64,000 nt of DNA from Sphingomonas sp. NBWT7. Lineage in GTDB: Bacteria; Pseudomonadota; Alphaproteobacteria; Sphingomonadales; Sphingomonadaceae. The stretch's first letter is position 1; every line of letters begins with the position of its first letter. The stretch lies in contig NZ_CP043639.1 in the NCBI RefSeq assembly GCF_014217605.1, positions 372,001 to 436,000 on the forward strand, given 5' to 3'. This document shows, piece after piece, positions 53,253-62,881 of this stretch. The notes under the pieces are model-generated. The model was not told the DNA's origin. It saw only the letters and a list, made by a program, of their open reading frames with translations, and searched no databases. Position numbers and translations under genes: made by a program.

Positions 53253-54545
53253 CTAGACGGCGATCCGCAGCGGCGGCGCGGTGCGCGGTGCGGGCTGATC
53301 CTGCCAGATGCCGCGTGTGTCGAACACTTGCTTCGCGGCACGCTCGGCCAGCGGTACCGAGCGGAAGATATCGTGATCGACGAGGACGATCATGATCGGG
53401 CAGCTCTCGATCGCGTTATCGATGTCGATCAGCGTCGCGCCGGTGCGCTCGAACGCGGCGGGCAGCGCGGCGGCATAGGGTTCGACGATGCGCAGCCGCG
53501 AGCCGTAGCGCTCTGCCAGCGCGAGCGCGACTTTCAAGGCGGGACTCTCACGAAAATCGTCGATGTTCGCCTTGAACGCGAGGCCTAGCGCCGCGACCGG
53601 CATGCCCGGGTTGGCCTCGATCAGCGCGCTGGCGCGGGCGATCACGCGATCGGTCTTGCCGTCGTTCACCTCGCGCGCGGTACGAATCAGCGGCGTATTC
53701 TCCGGATCGGCGGCGACGAGGAACCAGGGATCGACCGCGATACAATGGCCGCCGACACCGGGGCCGGGCTGCAGGATGTTGACGCGCGGGTGGCGGTTGG
53801 CGAGGCGGATCACTTCCCATACATCGACGCCCATCGTCTCGGCCACGAGGCTGAGTTCGTTGGCGAAGGCGATATTGACGTCGCGAAAGGCATTTTCGGT
53901 AAGCTTGGTCATCTCCGCCGCGCGCGCGGTGGTGGTGACGCAAGCACCGCGCACGAAACGGCGGTAGAAGGCGAGCGCCTTGCGCGCGCAGCGCGGGGTG
54001 ATGCCGCCGATCACGCGATCGTTGTCGATTAGTTCGACGAGGATGCGGCCGGGCAGGACGCGTTCGGGGCAATAGGCGACCGCGTAGTCGGCGCCTTCGC
54101 CGACCCCGGGCGCGCGCAGATCGGGACGCAGCGTGGCGAGCAGATCGCGCACCTGCTCGGTCGTGCCGACGGGAGAGGTCGATTCGACGATCACCGTATC
54201 GCCGGCCTTCAGCACCGCCGCGATGCTCGTCGCCGCCTTCAGCACGTAGCCGATGTTGGGCGAATGATCGTCGGAGAAGGGCGTCGGCACCGCGATGACG
54301 AACACGTCGGCGGGCTCGATCTGCATCGACGCACGCAGCGCACCGCGCGCGACGACGCCCGATACGAGGCCGTCGAGATCGACCTCCTCGATATGCACCT
54401 TGCCCGAATTGACCGTTTCGACGACCGACGGGTGTACGTCGATGCCGAGCACGCTGGCGCCGGTCCGCGCGATCACCGCCGCGGTCGGCAGGCCGATATA
54501 GCCGAGCCCGAGAACGACGACCTTCAATTCACCATCGGTTACCAT
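53253..54545 (-). CDS. wecC: UDP-N-acetyl-D-mannosamine dehydrogenase
   Basis: A 430-residue NAD-dependent nucleotide-sugar dehydrogenase that converts UDP-ManNAc to UDP-ManNAcA. The N-terminal Rossmann motif is VVVLGLGYIGLPTAAVIA, the thioester cysteine is Cys268 in GGHCIAVDP, and the C-terminal NAD/sugar domain contains GLAFKANIDDFRESPA. ATG 54545 overlaps the wecB stop by 17 bases. Specificity (ManNAc rather than glucose or GalNAc) is inferred from the adjacent wecB. Confidence 0.9.
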   Translation of the reverse strand: MVTDGELKVVVLGLGYIGLPTAAVIARTGASVLGIDVHPSVVETVNSGKVHIEEVDLDGLVSGVVARGALRASMQIEPADVFVIAVPTPFSDDHSPNIGYVLKAATSIAAVLKAGDTVIVESTSPVGTTEQVRDLLATLRPDLRAPGVGEGADYAVAYCPERVLPGRILVELIDNDRVIGGITPRCARKALAFYRRFVRGACVTTTARAAEMTKLTENAFRDVNIAFANELSLVAETMGVDVWEVIRLANRHPRVNILQPGPGVGGHCIAVDPWFLVAADPENTPLIRTAREVNDGKTDRVIARASALIEANPGMPVAALGLAFKANIDDFRESPALKVALALAERYGSRLRIVEPYAAALPAAFERTGATLIDIDNAIESCPIMIVLVDHDIFRSVPLAERAAKQVFDTRGIWQDQPAPRTAPPLRIAV

Positions 54546-55647
54546 CGGCGACGACCCTTGCGATCCGTTCGCTCGCGTGGCCGTCCCCGAATGGATTGTG
54601 GGCCCGGGCCATCGCGGCATAGGCTGCCTTGTCGTCGAGAAGGGTGAAGACTTCGGAAACGATGCGGTCCTCGTCGGTGCCGATCAACTTGGCGGTGCCC
54701 GCAGCGACCCCCTCGGGCCGCTCGGTCGTGTCGCGCATCACCAGCACCGGCTTGCCGAGCGCGGGCGCTTCCTCCTGTACGCCGCCCGAATCGGTGAGCG
54801 CGAGGTGGCACAGGCCGAGCGCGCCGATGAAGTGCGGATAGTCGAGCGGCTCGATCCGCGCGACCGCGGGGTGATCGCCGAGGATCGCATCCATGACCGA
54901 GACGACGTTGGGATTGGGGTGCATCGGAAACAGCACTGCGACGTCGTCGCGCGTCGCAATTCGCCGGATCGCGCGCGCGATCGCGCCCATGCCATCGCCG
55001 AAATTCTCACGGCGGTGCGTGGTGACGAGGACGATGCGGCGGCCGGACAGGCGCGCGGCGATCGGATCGAGGCCGGCGGCGAGCGACGGGTCTTCGGCGA
55101 TTCGCGCGCGCGTCCAGTGCAGCGCGTCGATTACGGTGTTGCCGGTGACGTGGACGCCCTCCCGCACGTTCTCGCGCGCCAGCGCGTCGGCGGCGGTCTG
55201 GGTCGGGGCGAAGTGAAGGTCGGCGATCGGCGCGACGATGCGGCGGTTCACCTCCTCGGGCCAGGGATGGTAGATATCGCCCGAGCGCAGCCCCGCCTCG
55301 ACGTGCGCGACGGGAATCTTGCGATAATAGGCCGCGAGCGCGCCGCTCATCGCCGTCGCCGTATCGCCCTGCACGATGACGCGATCGGGCCGCTCGCGGT
55401 CGAGCACCTCGCCGATCCCCGTCAGCAGCCGTGCCGTCAGGCGATCGAGCGACTGGCCCGGCTCCATCAGGTCGAGATCGATGTCGGGGACGAGCCGGGC
55501 GATCGCCAGCACCTGATCGAGCAGCCCGCGATGCTGCGCAGTGACGCAGGTGCGCACGGTGATGTGCGGCACGGCGGCAAGCGCGCTGACGACAGGAAAC
55601 AATTTGATCGCCTCAGGGCGGGTACCGAAGATAACCAGAATTTTCAT
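54529..55647 (-). CDS. wecB: UDP-N-acetylglucosamine 2-epimerase (non-hydrolysing)
   Basis: A 372-residue GT-B fold epimerase making UDP-ManNAc from UDP-GlcNAc. ILVIFGTRPEAIKLFPVVSAL, VIVQGDTATAM, VAHVEAGLRSGDIYHPWPEEVNRRI and LVTTHRRENFGDGM are the signature blocks. Together with wecC it supplies UDP-ManNAcA for a capsule, exopolysaccharide or enterobacterial-antigen-like polymer. ATG start; wecC overlaps its end by 17 bases. Confidence 0.94.
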   Translation of the reverse strand: MKILVIFGTRPEAIKLFPVVSALAAVPHITVRTCVTAQHRGLLDQVLAIARLVPDIDLDLMEPGQSLDRLTARLLTGIGEVLDRERPDRVIVQGDTATAMSGALAAYYRKIPVAHVEAGLRSGDIYHPWPEEVNRRIVAPIADLHFAPTQTAADALARENVREGVHVTGNTVIDALHWTRARIAEDPSLAAGLDPIAARLSGRRIVLVTTHRRENFGDGMGAIARAIRRIATRDDVAVLFPMHPNPNVVSVMDAILGDHPAVARIEPLDYPHFIGALGLCHLALTDSGGVQEEAPALGKPVLVMRDTTERPEGVAAGTAKLIGTDEDRIVSEVFTLLDDKAAYAAMARAHNPFGDGHASERIARVVADGNRW

Positions 55648-55767
55648 GCACGACCCAATAGCGCGACTGGTTTAAGGCTCGACTAATCAATTGCAGCCAT
55701 TTGGCGACTTGTCGCGCGGGGGTACGTTGCTATGCCGCTCGCGCGTCCTAACGGAGAGAAGCACTTC

Positions 55768-56640
55768 ATGCCGTCGATCAAGCCGCTGCGTAAGGCCGTG
55801 TTTCCCGTGGCGGGGCTCGGCACGCGTTTCCTTCCGGCGACCAAGTCGATGCCGAAGGAGATGCTGACGGTCGTCGACAAGCCGCTGATCCAATATGCCG
55901 TCGAGGAGGCGCTGGAGGCGGGGATCGAGCAGATCATCTTCGTCACCGGCCGCGGCAAGAGCGCGCTCGAAGATCATTTCGACATCTCGTACGAGCTCGA
56001 GGCGACGATGACGGCGCGGGGCAAGAGCCTGGCGGCGATCGAGGGCATCCGCCAGCGGCCGGGATCGCCGGTGTACGTCCGCCAGCAGGAGCCGCTTGGG
56101 CTCGGCCACGCGGTGTGGTGCGCGCGCGACATCGTCGGCGACGAGCCGTTCGCGGTGCTGCTGCCCGACGATTTGATGGTCGGCCGGCCGGGCTGCCTCA
56201 AGCAGATGGTGGCGGCGTACGAGAAGGTGGGCGGCAACGTGATTTCCGCCGAGGAAGTGCCCGACGATCAGACGCACCGCTACGGCATCATCACGCCGGG
56301 CGGGCGCGACGGCCGGCTGACCGAGGTGGCCGGGCTGGTCGAGAAGCCGGCGCCGGGCACTGCGCCGTCAAACCTGTCAGTGATCGGGCGCTACATCCTT
56401 CAGCCCGAGGTGATGCGCGTGCTGGAAGGGCAGGCCGCGGGTGCGGGCGGCGAGATCCAGCTCACCGATGCGATGGCACAGATGATCGGCGACCAGCCGT
56501 TCCACGGCGTCACCTTCGACGGCGTGCGCTACGATTGCGGCGACAAGGCGGGCTTCGTCCAAGCCAACATCGCGGTCGCGCTCGAGCGCGAGGACATCGG
56601 TCCGGCGGTGCGCAGCTTCGCGAGCGAATTGCTGCGCTAG
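55768..56640 (+). CDS. galU: UTP-glucose-1-phosphate uridylyltransferase
   Basis: A 290-residue nucleotidyltransferase making UDP-glucose for polysaccharides. VFPVAGLGTRFLPATKSMPKEMLTVVDKPLIQYAVEEA is the N-terminal binding motif, and LPDDLMV, YGIITPG and the C-terminal GIVEKP-like VEKPAPGTAPS follow. ATG 55768 has GGAGAGAAG upstream; an ATG at 55732 is rejected because it lacks a Shine-Dalgarno. Divergent from wecB. Confidence 0.94.
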   Translation: MPSIKPLRKAVFPVAGLGTRFLPATKSMPKEMLTVVDKPLIQYAVEEALEAGIEQIIFVTGRGKSALEDHFDISYELEATMTARGKSLAAIEGIRQRPGSPVYVRQQEPLGLGHAVWCARDIVGDEPFAVLLPDDLMVGRPGCLKQMVAAYEKVGGNVISAEEVPDDQTHRYGIITPGGRDGRLTEVAGLVEKPAPGTAPSNLSVIGRYILQPEVMRVLEGQAAGAGGEIQLTDAMAQMIGDQPFHGVTFDGVRYDCGDKAGFVQANIAVALEREDIGPAVRSFASELLR

Positions 56641-56644
56641 CCGC

Positions 56645-57415
56645 CTAGCCCGCGGCCGTAGGGCCGCAGGCGGGGCAGGCGGGATCCTTAGGTAGGCGGA
56701 CGCTGCGGAAGCGCAGGTCGAGCAGATCGAGGATGACGAGGCGCCCGGCGGGTTCATCGCCGAACGGCACGATTGCACGAATCGCCTCAAGCGCGGCCAT
56801 GCTGCCAAGGATCCCGGTGACGGGCCCGAGCACGCCCTGTTCGGCGCAGCTTGCCTCGTTGCGATCGGGCGAGTCGCCGACGAGGCAGCGGTAGCACGGG
56901 CGATCGGCCTTCCAGCCGCGGTAGACCGCGATCTGCCCTTCGAACTGGCCCACCGCAGCCGAGACGAGCGGGATGTGCAACGCGAGCGCCGCATCGGCGA
57001 CGGCGAGGCGGGTCGCGAAATTGTCGCTGCCGTCGATCACGACGTCGCTGTGCGCCAGCAACGCCGCTGCGTTGGCAGGGTCGATGCGCGTCCGGTGCAC
57101 GCTGACGCCGACGTGCGGGTTGATTCGGTCGATCGCCCGCGCCGCGGCGTCACCCTTCGGCAAGCCGGCGACGCTGGCGTCGAACAGGATCTGGCGGTGG
57201 AGGTTCGAGGTTTCGACCACGTCGTCCTCGATGACGACGAGGTGGCCGATGCCGGCGGCGGCGAGATAGGCGATTGCCGGCGAGCCGATCCCGCCGGCAC
57301 CGATCATCGTGACGCGCGCAGCCTTCAGCCGCCGCTGCCCCGCGCCGCCGATCTCCTTGAGGATGATCTGCCGGGCGTAGCGCGCGCGCTCGTCGGCCTC
57401 GAGCGTCACCGCCAC
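56645..57415 (-). CDS. moeB: HesA/MoeB/ThiF-family adenylyltransferase
   Basis: A 256-residue E1-like enzyme that activates the C-terminus of a small sulfur-carrier or molybdopterin-synthase subunit with ATP. ARVTMIGAGGIGSPAIAYLAAAG is the nucleotide-binding motif; zinc cysteines appear as CYRC and CPAC. No C-terminal rhodanese domain is present, so it is the MoeB form. GTG start at 57415 overlaps the previous gene by ten bases. Last gene of the minus-strand operon that begins with ubiE. Confidence 0.88.
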   Translation of the reverse strand: MAVTLEADERARYARQIILKEIGGAGQRRLKAARVTMIGAGGIGSPAIAYLAAAGIGHLVVIEDDVVETSNLHRQILFDASVAGLPKGDAAARAIDRINPHVGVSVHRTRIDPANAAALLAHSDVVIDGSDNFATRLAVADAALALHIPLVSAAVGQFEGQIAVYRGWKADRPCYRCLVGDSPDRNEASCAEQGVLGPVTGILGSMAALEAIRAIVPFGDEPAGRLVILDLLDLRFRSVRLPKDPACPACGPTAAG

Positions 57416-57795
57416 GTGAAGACGAGCGTCGCGCGGTACCAGCGATCCTCACCGGGCGGGGGAACGTTGCTGCGCGCCATGCGCAGCATCACGCCCGAGG
57501 CATATTGCTCGACCGTCGGGCAGTTGATCGCGCGTGGGCGGATGCGGCGGATCTGCCCGTTGGCCGCAACATGCACTGCAAGATCGACGCGTAGCGCCTC
57601 GCCCTCCACCGCGCAGCGTCCGTCGCGCACCTCATCGCGGACATAGGCGGAAAGGCCGGATACGGCTGGCGGCCGGCGCCGGAAGGTGAGTTCGGGCATC
57701 GCCGACCAGTCGGCCGGCGGCAATGCGAGAACGGCCGGCGGCGGCGCCGGCGCCGCGCCCTGAAGCGCTGCCATGATCGTCAGGAGTGCATTCAT
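57406..57795 (-). CDS. exported TonB-C-terminal-like protein
   Basis: A 129-residue protein with a short hydrophobic N-terminus ([18 protein letters not shown]) and a domain with the TonB-like pattern ([60 protein letters not shown]). Possibly a periplasmic protein of the energy-transducer-related family; no enzyme motif. ATG overlaps the dut stop (ATGA), so it is coupled to dut. Function inferred weakly. Confidence 0.7.
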   Translation of the reverse strand: MNALLTIMAALQGAAPAPPPAVLALPPADWSAMPELTFRRRPPAVSGLSAYVRDEVRDGRCAVEGEALRVDLAVHVAANGQIRRIRPRAINCPTVEQYASGVMLRMARSNVPPPGEDRWYRATLVFTWR

Positions 57796-58229
57796 CGGCC
57801 GGTCGATCCGAACCCTCCGCTGCCGCGCGAAGTATCGTCGAGCGCGTCGCATTCGTCCAGCGTCGCGCGCAGCACGGGCGCGGGGACGAGCTGGGCGATC
57901 CGTTCGCCGCGTGTGACGTGGAAATCCACGCTGCCGAGATTGGCGAGGATCACCTTCACCTCGCCGCGATAGTCGCTGTCGATCGTACCCGGCGTGTTGA
58001 GGCAGGTGACGCCGTGCTTGAGCGCAAGGCCAGAGCGCGGACGCACCTGCACCTCATGCCCCTCGGGAATCGCCATCGCGAAGCCAGTGGCCACGGCATG
58101 CCGGCCGCCGGGCGCGATCGTCACGTCCTCGGCCGAAACGACGTCCATCCCGGCGGCGCCGGCGGTGGCGTAGTGTGGCAATGGCAGATCCGCGCCGTGC
58201 GGCAGGCGAAGGAGGCGGATCGCGATCAT
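57792..58229 (-). CDS. dut: deoxyuridine 5'-triphosphate nucleotidohydrolase
   Basis: A 145-residue trimeric dUTPase that converts dUTP to dUMP and keeps uracil out of DNA. Motifs: [45 protein letters not shown] and the C-terminal [11 protein letters not shown]. Complete. ATG overlaps the coaBC stop (ATGA), and its own stop overlaps the next ATG. Confidence 0.95.
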   Translation of the reverse strand: MIAIRLLRLPHGADLPLPHYATAGAAGMDVVSAEDVTIAPGGRHAVATGFAMAIPEGHEVQVRPRSGLALKHGVTCLNTPGTIDSDYRGEVKVILANLGSVDFHVTRGERIAQLVPAPVLRATLDECDALDDTSRGSGGFGSTGR

Positions 58230-59434
58230 GCCGGTTGCTCCAGTGCTTCGGCGATGCGCTGCGCGAGGCGGCGCGCGACCTCGTCCTTCGGCATCCGCTG
58301 CCACGTTTCGACGCCGTCGGCGCGGACGAGGTGGACGGTATTGGCGTCGCCGCCCATCACGTCACCCGATACGTCGTTGGCGACGATCCAGTCGGCGCCC
58401 TTGCGTGCGAGCTTCGCCTGCGCGTGTGCGACGACCGTCTCCGTCTCGGCGGCGAAGCCGATCACTAGTTCCGGGCGCGACGGGCCAGTGGCAAGCGCCG
58501 CGAGGATATCGGGATTTTCGACGAGGTGGAGCGCGGGGATGCCGCCGCCGACCTTCTTCAGCTTTTGCCCGGCCGCATCGGCGACGCGCCAGTCGGCGAC
58601 GGCGGCGACCATCACCGCGGCATCGGCGGGCAGCGCGGCCTCGACCGCGGCCTTCATCTCGCGCGCGGTCTCGACGTCGATTCGCGTCACGCCGCGCGGC
58701 GTCGGCAGCGCGACGGGGCCCGCGACGAGCGACACGCGCGCGCCGAGATCGGCGAGTGCGCCCGCGATGGCGAACCCCTGTTTCCCCGACGAGCGATTGG
58801 CGATGTAGCGGACGGGATCGATCGGCTCGTGCGTCGGCCCGGCGGTGACGACGACGTGGCGGCCGGTGAGTGGCCGGCTGGCGAGCACGCTGCCCGGGTT
58901 GCCGGCGAGCATCGCCTCGATCTGGCGGACGATCACGGTGGGTTCGGGCAGGCGGCCGGGGCCGTACTCGCCGCACGCCATCGCGCCCTCGTCGGGCGTC
59001 ATCACAGTGACGCCGTCGCCGCGCAGTTGCGCGACATTGCGCTGTGTTGCCGCGTGCTGCCACATGCGCACGTTCATCGCCGGCGCGGCGAGCACCGGCT
59101 TGTCGGTGGCGAGGAGTAGCGTCGTCGCCAGATCGTTCGCGAGACCGGCGGCCATCCGCGCGAGCAGATCGGCGGTCGCCGGCGCGACGACGACGAGATC
59201 GGCCTGCCGGCTGAGCTGGATATGCCCCATCTCGGCCTCGTCCTTGAGGTCCCACAACGTAGTGTGGACCTCCTCCTCCGACAGCGCCGCGAGCGTCATC
59301 GCGGTGACGAAGTGACTTCCCCCTTCGGTCAGGACGCAGCGCACGCCGTGGCCGGCCTTGCGCAGCAGGCGGATGATCTCGCACGCCTTGTAGGCGGCGA
59401 TGCCCCCGCCGACGATCAGCAATATCCGGCTCAT
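58226..59434 (-). CDS. coaBC: bifunctional phosphopantothenoylcysteine decarboxylase / phosphopantothenate-cysteine ligase
   Basis: A 402-residue coenzyme A biosynthesis protein. The N-terminal flavoprotein domain ([55 protein letters not shown]) decarboxylates PPC; the C-terminal ligase domain carries [22 protein letters not shown] and [11 protein letters not shown] at 59434 overlaps the stop of the membrane-protein gene; a longer frame upstream is rejected. Confidence 0.95.
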   Translation of the reverse strand: MSRILLIVGGGIAAYKACEIIRLLRKAGHGVRCVLTEGGSHFVTAMTLAALSEEEVHTTLWDLKDEAEMGHIQLSRQADLVVVAPATADLLARMAAGLANDLATTLLLATDKPVLAAPAMNVRMWQHAATQRNVAQLRGDGVTVMTPDEGAMACGEYGPGRLPEPTVIVRQIEAMLAGNPGSVLASRPLTGRHVVVTAGPTHEPIDPVRYIANRSSGKQGFAIAGALADLGARVSLVAGPVALPTPRGVTRIDVETAREMKAAVEAALPADAAVMVAAVADWRVADAAGQKLKKVGGGIPALHLVENPDILAALATGPSRPELVIGFAAETETVVAHAQAKLARKGADWIVANDVSGDVMGGDANTVHLVRADGVETWQRMPKDEVARRLAQRIAEALEQPA

Positions 59435-60555
59435 GCAGCGGTCCTTGTCACGCGTGCGCGTCGCCTGTCGAGCGCGCTGCGGCCGAGATCGCGCAGCCCG
59501 TCTGGTACGAAGGCCAGCCCGACGAGGACGATCGGCGCCACCATCAACCCCCAGTAGAAGTTGTTGAGCCGTGCGAAACAGGCGATCAGCACGCCGTAGG
59601 CGGCAAGGATCGTCGCCATGCGCAGCGCGAGCGGATGCGCCGGCACCGTCCAGCCGAACAAAGCCAGCGCGAGGACCGGTGCCGCGAGGACGAATGGGGT
59701 TACTTCGAGAATCGTCGCGTGGCGCAGCGTCATCGCGAAGAACCACGCGCCGTTAAGCCCGGTCCAGCCGTCGGACGCGGTATCGAGCGGCCCCGTTACG
59801 CGGTGCACCGCGCCTGCATGGACCGCGACCGCGGCGGCGAGCACGGCGAGTGTCAGCGCCCAGCCGGCCGCCTCGCGCCGCTGCCCCGTGACGACCGCGA
59901 GCCCGCCCATGACGAGGACGTAGAGCGCGGCCGTCTCACGGATCAGCATCGCGATCGTCGCCAGCGCGAGCGCGAGCGTCACGTTGCCCGGGCGGCGCAC
60001 CGCGAGCGACCAGGCGATCAGCAGCGCCGCCCAAATCTCGTGCGAGGCGGTTAGCGCGGGCTGGACGAAGGCGACGAGCCCGCCGGCGAGGAGCAGGCCG
60101 GCGATGAGGCGCGGCGCGAGGCGCGGCAGCAGCTCGCGCAGCCGGCCCATCCACGCAGTCGCGGTGGCGGCGGCGAGCAGCCATAGTAGCAGCAGCGTCA
60201 TCGCGGGCGAGAGCAGCGCCTGCAGCCGTGCGAGCAGCGGCAGGCGGAAGGTGACGAAGGGGCGCAAGGGATAGCCCGGCCGCGCGCGGAGCTCCTGCGC
60301 GGTCGCCTGATAGTAATCCTCGCCGTGGCGCACGTCGTCGACGATCGCCTCGTACAATGCGAGATCCGATTCGCTGCCCTTGTTCTCGACCACCGGCGCC
60401 GTGCCGGGCGGCGGGGCGGGTCGGATCGGCTGGATCGTGAATGCGGCGATCAGCAGGACGAGAACGGCGAGGGCAGCACGCGCGCGGCGCCGCGACCATC
60501 CGGCGTAGCGGGACGGCGCGGCGAGCCAGATCGTCTCCGCGGCGGCGGCAGGCAT
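59431..60555 (-). CDS. multi-spanning membrane protein, unknown
   Basis: A 374-residue integral membrane protein with roughly 8-10 hydrophobic segments. An extracytoplasmic segment after the first helix (ENKGSESDLALYEAIVDDVRHGEDYYQATAQELRARPGYPLRPFV) looks like those of GT-C glycosyltransferase or polyisoprenoid-linked sugar enzymes, but no catalytic motif could be fixed. It sits between ubiB and coaBC with tight spacing, so it belongs to the operon. No family recognised with confidence. Confidence 0.6.
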   Translation of the reverse strand: MPAAAAETIWLAAPSRYAGWSRRRARAALAVLVLLIAAFTIQPIRPAPPPGTAPVVENKGSESDLALYEAIVDDVRHGEDYYQATAQELRARPGYPLRPFVTFRLPLLARLQALLSPAMTLLLLWLLAAATATAWMGRLRELLPRLAPRLIAGLLLAGGLVAFVQPALTASHEIWAALLIAWSLAVRRPGNVTLALALATIAMLIRETAALYVLVMGGLAVVTGQRREAAGWALTLAVLAAAVAVHAGAVHRVTGPLDTASDGWTGLNGAWFFAMTLRHATILEVTPFVLAAPVLALALFGWTVPAHPLALRMATILAAYGVLIACFARLNNFYWGLMVAPIVLVGLAFVPDGLRDLGRSALDRRRARVTRTAA

Positions 60556-60556
60556 G

Positions 60557-62107
60557 TCAGCCGATCACGAGCCACGTTGCGGCGACGCTGGCGACCGCGG
60601 TGGCGAGCGCGACGGCGGCATAGCGCCAGCCGCCGCCGATGCGCACGATCTCGATCTCGCGCAGCGGCGGGGCGGGCGGCGCGCCGCCCGGCGCCGGAAA
60701 GCGCGCTTCGATGCGGCGCACCAGATCGGGCAGACGGTACAGCGTCTTGACGTCGGCGACGATGCGGTCGGCCACCGCGGCTTCGGGCCCGAGCTCGGTG
60801 CGGATCCAGTCCTCGACGAACGGTTGCGCGGTATCCCACAGGTTGATGTCCGGGTCGAGCGCGGTGGCGACGCCTTCGACCATCACCATCGTCTTCTGCA
60901 GCAGCAGGAGGTGCGGCTGCGTCACCATGTCGAAATCGCGCGTGATCGAGAAGAGGCTGTCGAGCATCATCCCGATCGACATCTCCTTCACCGGCAGCCC
61001 GCGCATCGGCTCGCCAACTGCGCGCAGCGCAGTCGCGAACTCGGCGACGTCGTGGTGCGCGGGGACGTAGCCTGCTTCGAAATGGATTTCGGCGACGCGG
61101 CGGTAATTGCCGGTGATCAGGCCGTAGAGGATCTCGGCGAGCCAGACGCGCGCGCGGCGATCGATCCGCCCCATGATGCCGAAATCGATCGCGGCGATGC
61201 GATTGACGGGCAGCGCAAACAGGTTCCCCTGATGCAGATCGGCGTGGAAGAACCCTTCGGCGATCGCCTGGCGCAGGAAAGCGTGCACCAGCGTCTTGGC
61301 AAGCAGTGGCAGATCATAGCCAGCAGCGACGAGCGCGGCGCGATTCGAAAGCTTGATCCCGTCGATCCACTCGAGCGTCAGCACCTTGCCCGAGGTGCGC
61401 GGCCAGTCGATCGCGGGAACGTGGAACGCCGGCTCGGCGGCCATCGTCTCGGCCAGCTCGCTCGCCGACGCCGCCTCGCGCCTCAGGTCGAGCTCGCGCG
61501 CGGTCCAGCGCTTGAACGTCGCGATGACGAGCCGCGGTTGCAGGCGGCCGATCTCGCCGCCGCCCGCCGCACGATCCTGCGCCTCGATCTGCGCGGCGGC
61601 CCATTCGTAGGTGTCGATCGCGCGCGCGAACTCCTCCTCGACGCCGGGGCGCAGCACCTTGACCGCCACGGTGCGCCCGTCGGTCGTCACCGCGCGATGG
61701 ACCTGCGCGATCGACGCCGCGCCGACGGGCTCGACCTCGAAATGCGCGAACAGGCTCTCGATCGGGCGCCCGAGGCTCGTCTCGATCTGCGGGCGGATCG
61801 TCTCGAACGGCAGCGGGGGCAGCGCATCCTGCAGGCGATAGAGATCGAGCGCCGCCTCCTCGCCGACGATGTCGGGGCGGGTCGCCAGCGTCTGGCCGAA
61901 CTTCACCGCCGCCGGGCCGATCGCCTCGAACGCATCGGCGTAGCGGGGGCTAGCGGGAACGCGCGCGCCGACACGCGCCAGCCGCACCAGCCGCCGCAGC
62001 CGCGCAGGCGCATTGGGATCGCGCTCCAGGCCCTGCAGCGCGCCGTGCCGTGCCAGCGTGCGGGCCCATTTCAGGAGCCGCCAGGTGTGGACGATCGCGT
62101 GCGTCAA
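60557..62107 (-). CDS. ubiB: UbiB-family ubiquinone biosynthesis ATPase/kinase-like protein
   Basis: A 516-residue protein needed for ubiquinone synthesis. The kinase-like fold shows KFGQTLATRPDIVGEEAALDLYRLQDALPP, AAIDFGIMGRID and VEPVGAASIAQVHRA; two hydrophobic segments at the C-terminus (YAAVALATAVASVAATWLVIG) anchor it to the membrane. The start is TTG at 62107, overlapping the ubiE stop (TTGA); no ATG is in frame close by, and longer frames run into ubiE. Gives the normal UbiB length. Confidence 0.9.
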   Translation of the reverse strand: MTHAIVHTWRLLKWARTLARHGALQGLERDPNAPARLRRLVRLARVGARVPASPRYADAFEAIGPAAVKFGQTLATRPDIVGEEAALDLYRLQDALPPLPFETIRPQIETSLGRPIESLFAHFEVEPVGAASIAQVHRAVTTDGRTVAVKVLRPGVEEEFARAIDTYEWAAAQIEAQDRAAGGGEIGRLQPRLVIATFKRWTARELDLRREAASASELAETMAAEPAFHVPAIDWPRTSGKVLTLEWIDGIKLSNRAALVAAGYDLPLLAKTLVHAFLRQAIAEGFFHADLHQGNLFALPVNRIAAIDFGIMGRIDRRARVWLAEILYGLITGNYRRVAEIHFEAGYVPAHHDVAEFATALRAVGEPMRGLPVKEMSIGMMLDSLFSITRDFDMVTQPHLLLLQKTMVMVEGVATALDPDINLWDTAQPFVEDWIRTELGPEAAVADRIVADVKTLYRLPDLVRRIEARFPAPGGAPPAPPLREIEIVRIGGGWRYAAVALATAVASVAATWLVIG

Positions 62108-62835
62108 ATCTTCCAGCCGCTGTGGATCGCGACCAGCCCGCCGAGCAGCGGCTCGACCCGCGTCTGCGTGAAGCCGGCGTCGCGGATCATGCCCTCGAAG
62201 CGCGGCATGTCGGGGAAGCGGCGGATCGATTCGATCAGATACCGGTAACTGTCCGCGTCGCGCGCGAGCAGCTGGCCGAGCCGTGGTACCATGTGGTGTG
62301 AATAGGCGTCGTACGCCTCCCTGAAGCCGGGCCAGGTCGTGGTCGAGAATTCGAGGCAGAAGAAGCGGCCGCCGCGCCTGAGCACGCGGTGCGCCTCGCG
62401 CAGTGCGGCCGGAATGTCGGTGACGTTCCGGATGCCGAACGCGATCGTGTAGGCATCGAAGAAGCGATCGGGGAAGGTCAGCGTCTCGGCATTCGCCTCG
62501 GTCCACACCAGCCCGTCGATGCCGCGCTCCGCCGCGCGCTTCATGCCGACATCGAGCATCGCGGGATTGATGTCCGCCACGGTGACCGACGCGCCCGACG
62601 GTTGCAGCCGGAAGGCGATGTCGCCCGTGCCGCCCGCCATGTCGAGGATCTGCTCGCCCGACCGCGGGTTCACGCGGCGCACGAAGCGATCCTTCCACAG
62701 CCGATGCATGCCGCCCGACATCGCATCGTTCATCAGATCGTAGCGGCTGGCGACGTTGCGAAAGACACCGCCGACGCGCGCGGTCTTTTCGGAGGCGGGA
62801 ATGTCTTCGTAGCCGAAGGAGACGATGTCGCTCAT
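62104..62835 (-). CDS. ubiE: demethylmenaquinone/2-methoxy-6-polyprenyl-1,4-benzoquinol methyltransferase
   Basis: A 243-residue C-methyltransferase in ubiquinone synthesis. SFGYEDIPASEKTARVGGVF is the family N-terminus; motif I is ILDMAGGTGDIAF and FDAYTIAFGIRNVTDIPAAL is characteristic. It is the first gene of the operon ubiE-ubiB-membrane protein-coaBC-dut-TonB-like-moeB, and is divergent from mutM. ATG start at 62835. Confidence 0.95.
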   Translation of the reverse strand: MSDIVSFGYEDIPASEKTARVGGVFRNVASRYDLMNDAMSGGMHRLWKDRFVRRVNPRSGEQILDMAGGTGDIAFRLQPSGASVTVADINPAMLDVGMKRAAERGIDGLVWTEANAETLTFPDRFFDAYTIAFGIRNVTDIPAALREAHRVLRRGGRFFCLEFSTTTWPGFREAYDAYSHHMVPRLGQLLARDADSYRYLIESIRRFPDMPRFEGMIRDAGFTQTRVEPLLGGLVAIHSGWKI

Positions 62836-62881
62836 GCGCCGGGCTCTAGCGGTGCGCCGGGCGGGGGGCTAGGGGGTGTCG

